Shown piece after piece: positions 6,407 to 8,250 of a DNA stretch of 8,250 nt. Both the position numbers and the translations under genes were made by a program. Numbering within the stretch: the stretch's first letter is position 1; each line of letters opens with the position of its first letter. Source of the stretch: Prevotella sp. (GTDB lineage Bacteria > Bacteroidota > Bacteroidia > Bacteroidales > Bacteroidaceae); NCBI GenBank assembly GCA_021204605.1, contig JAJPZD010000258.1:1-8250 (forward strand), written 5' to 3'. The notes under the pieces were generated by a model, which worked only from the letters and a program-made list of their open reading frames with translations, had not been told where the DNA came from and did no database searches.

Positions 6407-7141
6407 ATGGGCTTACTGTATTTGGTACCCACGCCTGTGGGCAACTTAGAGGACATGACTTTGCGCGCTATACGCATCCTCAAAGAGGCTGACTTAGTGC
6501 TGGCTGAAGATACCCGCACCTCCGGTATCCTTCTCAAACACTTTGACATAAAAAACCGCCTCTTGCCTCACCATAAGTTCAATGAGCATGCGTCCTGCCC
6601 GTCTATCATCGAGCGTTTAAAAACTGGCGCTACGGTTGCCCTTATTTCTGATGCCGGCACACCAGGAATCAGCGACCCTGGCTTCTTACTCGTCCGCGAG
6701 GCTATCAAGGCTGGCATCTGTGTCCAATGCCTGCCGGGAGCAACGGCTTTCGTACCTGCTCTGGTATCATCCGGACTGCCTTGCGAACGCTTCTGCTTCG
6801 AAGGCTTTCTGCCACAGAAAAAAGGCAGAAATACGCGATTGGAAAGCCTGCGTGAGGAAACACGCACAATGGTATTTTATGAATCTCCATTTCGTGTCAT
6901 AAAGACACTGGAACAACTCACGGAGATCTTCGGCACAGACCGAAACGTATGCGTTTGCCGGGAAATATCCAAAATCCACGAGGAATATGTGCGAGGCTCT
7001 CTGACCGAAGTTTTAACTCATTTCAAAGAAAATGAACCTCGGGGCGAATTCGTAATAATCCTCGCTGGAAAAGAAAACAATAATAACAAAAATATCAAGA
7101 ATTTTGAAAACAATAAAACAAACGAAGTATATGATGATTGA
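6407..7141 (+). CDS. rsmI: 16S rRNA (cytidine-1402 2'-O)-methyltransferase
   Basis: RsmI uses S-adenosylmethionine to 2'-O-methylate C1402 of 16S rRNA in the decoding centre. The 244-residue product has the tetrapyrrole-methylase fold. It opens with LYLVPTPVGNLEDMTLRAI, then has AEDTRTSGILLKH (33-45), the glycine loop LISDAGTPGISDPG (79-92), CLPGATAFVPALVSSGLP (108-125), FYESPFR (157-163) and VCREISKIHEE (183-193). The frame is open back to 6284, but the conserved protein begins at ATG 6407 and the promoter sits inside the upstream part, so the longer start is rejected. The enzyme normally ends near FVIILAGK (residue 222). Here an Asn/Lys-rich tail of about 22 residues follows. The lipoprotein gene begins 53 bases downstream. 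Confidence 0.95.
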   Translation: MGLLYLVPTPVGNLEDMTLRAIRILKEADLVLAEDTRTSGILLKHFDIKNRLLPHHKFNEHASCPSIIERLKTGATVALISDAGTPGISDPGFLLVREAIKAGICVQCLPGATAFVPALVSSGLPCERFCFEGFLPQKKGRNTRLESLREETRTMVFYESPFRVIKTLEQLTEIFGTDRNVCVCREISKIHEEYVRGSLTEVLTHFKENEPRGEFVIILAGKENNNNKNIKNFENNKTNEVYDD

Positions 7142-7194
7142 TACCTCTGGTAATCATATTTCTTAATTCGATTAAACCATTAAATTATAAAAAC

Positions 7195-8043
7195 ATGAAA
7201 AAAATTCTTTTTCTCGCGGCCTGTATCCTCACATTAGCCGCATGTAAAAACGGTAATTCAGGGCAGAACTTGCCTGCAGGCACACAAAACGACTCCCTGC
7301 AAATCATTCTACAACAGAAAGACAACGAGATCAACGAGATGATGAGCCTCTTCAACGAAATTGAAGAAGGCTTCCGCCTTATCAACGAGGCTGAAAACAA
7401 CGTAAATCTCGCAAAGGATGGCGAGGGCTCAAACAAGGCCGACCTTATTCGTGAGAACATCAAGTTCATACAGGAACGCATGAAACAAAACCGCGACTTA
7501 ATCGCCAAGCTCCGCCAACAACTCAAAGATAGTTCTATCAATGCAGAGGAACTGCAGAAGTCTATAGATAGCCTCATGAGCCAACTCGAAGACAAAAACA
7601 ATGACTTGAAAGACTTACGCGCACAACTCGAGGCTAAGGATATCCACATAACGGAACTTGACAACACCGTCAACTCTCTTAGCAAGGACATCGACGAACT
7701 CAAGAGTGAGGGGGAACAGAAAACAAATACCATAAATACACAGGACAAGCAACTCAACACCGCCTGGTATGTATTCGGCACCAAGAGTGAACTCAAAGAT
7801 CATAACATCCTCGTAAACGGCAAGGTTCTCCAGTCTAATTTCGACAAGAGCTATTTCACCAAGATTGATATCCGCGAGACTAAGGAAATAAAACTGTATT
7901 CAAAGTCTGTAGAAATCCTTACCACTCACCCTTCTGGCAGCTATTCTCTCACACCTGATTTGAACAAGCAGTATATCCTGCGCATCTCCAACCCCCAACT
8001 CTTTTGGAGCACAAGCAAATATCTGGTTGTACAGGTTAAATAA
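7195..8043 (+). CDS. Coiled-coil lipoprotein of unknown function
   Basis: I do not recognise a named family. The 282-residue product starts MKKILFLAACILTLAAC, a lipoprotein signal peptide with lipobox LAAC and lipidated C17. A second LAAC ending at C10 is too near the start to be the cleavage site. The residues after C17 (KNGNSG) lack the acidic run of Bacteroidota surface-export signals, so a periplasm-facing anchor is more likely. Residues about 33-187 are a long, charged, Gln/Glu/Lys/Asp-rich coiled coil. A compact C-terminal domain (about 190-282) contains WYVFGTKSEL, HPSGSYSL and a final FWSTSKYLVVQV, probably beta-rich. ATG 7195 was preferred over a frame start at 7138 because the signal peptide begins there. 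It may be read with rsmI; no promoter motif is seen in the 53-base gap. Confidence 0.85.
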   Translation: MKKILFLAACILTLAACKNGNSGQNLPAGTQNDSLQIILQQKDNEINEMMSLFNEIEEGFRLINEAENNVNLAKDGEGSNKADLIRENIKFIQERMKQNRDLIAKLRQQLKDSSINAEELQKSIDSLMSQLEDKNNDLKDLRAQLEAKDIHITELDNTVNSLSKDIDELKSEGEQKTNTINTQDKQLNTAWYVFGTKSELKDHNILVNGKVLQSNFDKSYFTKIDIRETKEIKLYSKSVEILTTHPSGSYSLTPDLNKQYILRISNPQLFWSTSKYLVVQVK

Positions 8044-8065
8044 CTTCACATAACATCAACATGAA

Positions 8066-8100
8066 ATTATACAGACGATGCTGACTGGGATTATACAGAC
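8066..8100 (+). repeat. ATTATACAGAC direct repeat
   Basis: ATTATACAGAC occurs at 8066-8076 and again at 8090-8100, 24 bases apart, just downstream of the lipoprotein gene. Similar TAACATC-like words surround it. It looks like a small local duplication in non-coding DNA. No function is apparent. Confidence 0.6.
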
Positions 8101-8127
8101 TAAATAACATCGCCTGACATCACACCA

Positions 8128-8149
8128 ATTATGGGCTTAGCCCTATAAT
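8128..8149. other. Stem-loop downstream of the lipoprotein gene
   Basis: ATTAT plus GGGC (8128-8136) pairs with GCCC plus ATAAT (8140-8143 and 8145-8149) around a TTA loop, with T8144 bulged: nine pairs in all. No T tract follows on either strand, so it may stabilise the 3' end of the mRNA rather than terminate transcription. Confidence 0.45.
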
Positions 8150-8156
8150 AAAATAT

Positions 8157-8212
8157 CACCCATTGTTGCGACTTTTTAGTCTATAACAATGGGTGCTTTT
8201 CTGCTTACTTTT
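8157..8212. terminator. Intrinsic terminator, possibly bidirectional
   Basis: CACCCATTGTT (8157-8167) pairs perfectly with AACAATGGGTG (8185-8195). Inside, GACT (8170-8173) pairs with AGTC (8178-8181) around TTTT. On the plus strand the stem is followed by T-rich sequence (CTTTTCTGCTTACTTTT). On the minus strand it is followed by ATATTTTATTAT. It should end the lipoprotein transcript and could also serve a converging gene from the right, though none can be confirmed inside the window. Confidence 0.75.
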
Positions 8213-8250
8213 CTGCTTACTTTTCTGCTTACTTTTCTGCTTACTTTTCT
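8201..8250. repeat. 12-bp tandem repeat CTGCTTACTTTT
   Basis: Four perfect copies of CTGCTTACTTTT lie at 8201-8212, 8213-8224, 8225-8236 and 8237-8248. A further two bases continue the pattern to the window edge, so the true copy number is unknown. A partial copy (GCTTTT, 8195-8200) precedes the array and overlaps the terminator. The period is a multiple of three. On the plus strand an open frame from ATG 8189 would read MGAFLLTFLLTF and on. On the minus strand two frames would give RKVS or KSKQ repeats. None can be confirmed as coding. Confidence 0.9.

Noticed and set aside
7138..7194. Upstream start of the lipoprotein frame at 7138
   Set aside because: It would bury the lipoprotein signal peptide 19 residues inside the protein. 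ATG 7195 gives a textbook signal peptide.
7185..7796. 203-residue Ser/Leu-rich frame antisense to the lipoprotein
   Set aside because: It is the complement of the coiled-coil coding bias (Gln/Glu/Lys-rich sense gives Ser/Leu-rich antisense) and has no recognisable motif.
8201..8250. CRISPR-like array
   Set aside because: The units are 12 bp, perfectly contiguous and have no spacers, so this is a simple tandem repeat.

Overview
The window looks like chromosomal DNA from a member of the Bacteroidota, most likely the Bacteroidales and Prevotella- or Bacteroides-like. The evidence is the Bacteroides-type promoter motifs (TTTG, about 19 bp, TAnnTTTG) before rsmI and tdk, the lack of strong Shine-Dalgarno sequences, A/T-rich intergenic DNA with CTTTTAA tandem repeats, and the protein families present. 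I see no phage, insertion sequence, CRISPR array, tRNA or rRNA. Most of the content is ordinary housekeeping and envelope genes, and I found no convincing new multi-gene system.

Layout. Positions 1-272 are non-coding and end in a short tandem repeat and a probable promoter. A plus-strand pair follows: a five-helix phosphoethanolamine-transferase-like enzyme (273-2132) and a HAD-IB phosphatase (2190-2792). They converge on a run of five minus-strand genes, read from right to left: thymidine kinase tdk (6313-5729), an AI-2E family membrane protein (5664-4600), an S4-domain RluA-type pseudouridine synthase (4425-3532), a 52-residue two-helix membrane protein (3487-3329), and a PaaI-like hotdog thioesterase (3299-2847). 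A block of G/C-rich repeats (4488-4602) splits this run and starts exactly at the stop codon of the AI-2E gene. Divergent from tdk, on the plus strand, are rsmI (6407-7141) and a coiled-coil lipoprotein (7195-8043). The right end holds a stem-loop, a strong hairpin terminator and a 12-bp tandem repeat that runs off the window.

How they fit together. The first pair probably acts on lipid head groups at the inner membrane. tdk salvages thymidine. RsmI and the pseudouridine synthase modify RNA. The lipoprotein is probably anchored in the periplasm. Several start codons were moved from the longest reading frame: rsmI to 6407, the lipoprotein to 7195 and the pseudouridine synthase to 4425. The points most worth a second look are the 52-residue membrane protein, the paired near-leaderless promoters of tdk and rsmI, the repeat that abuts a stop codon, the terminal 12-bp repeat, and a His-to-Ser change in the thioesterase active-site motif.
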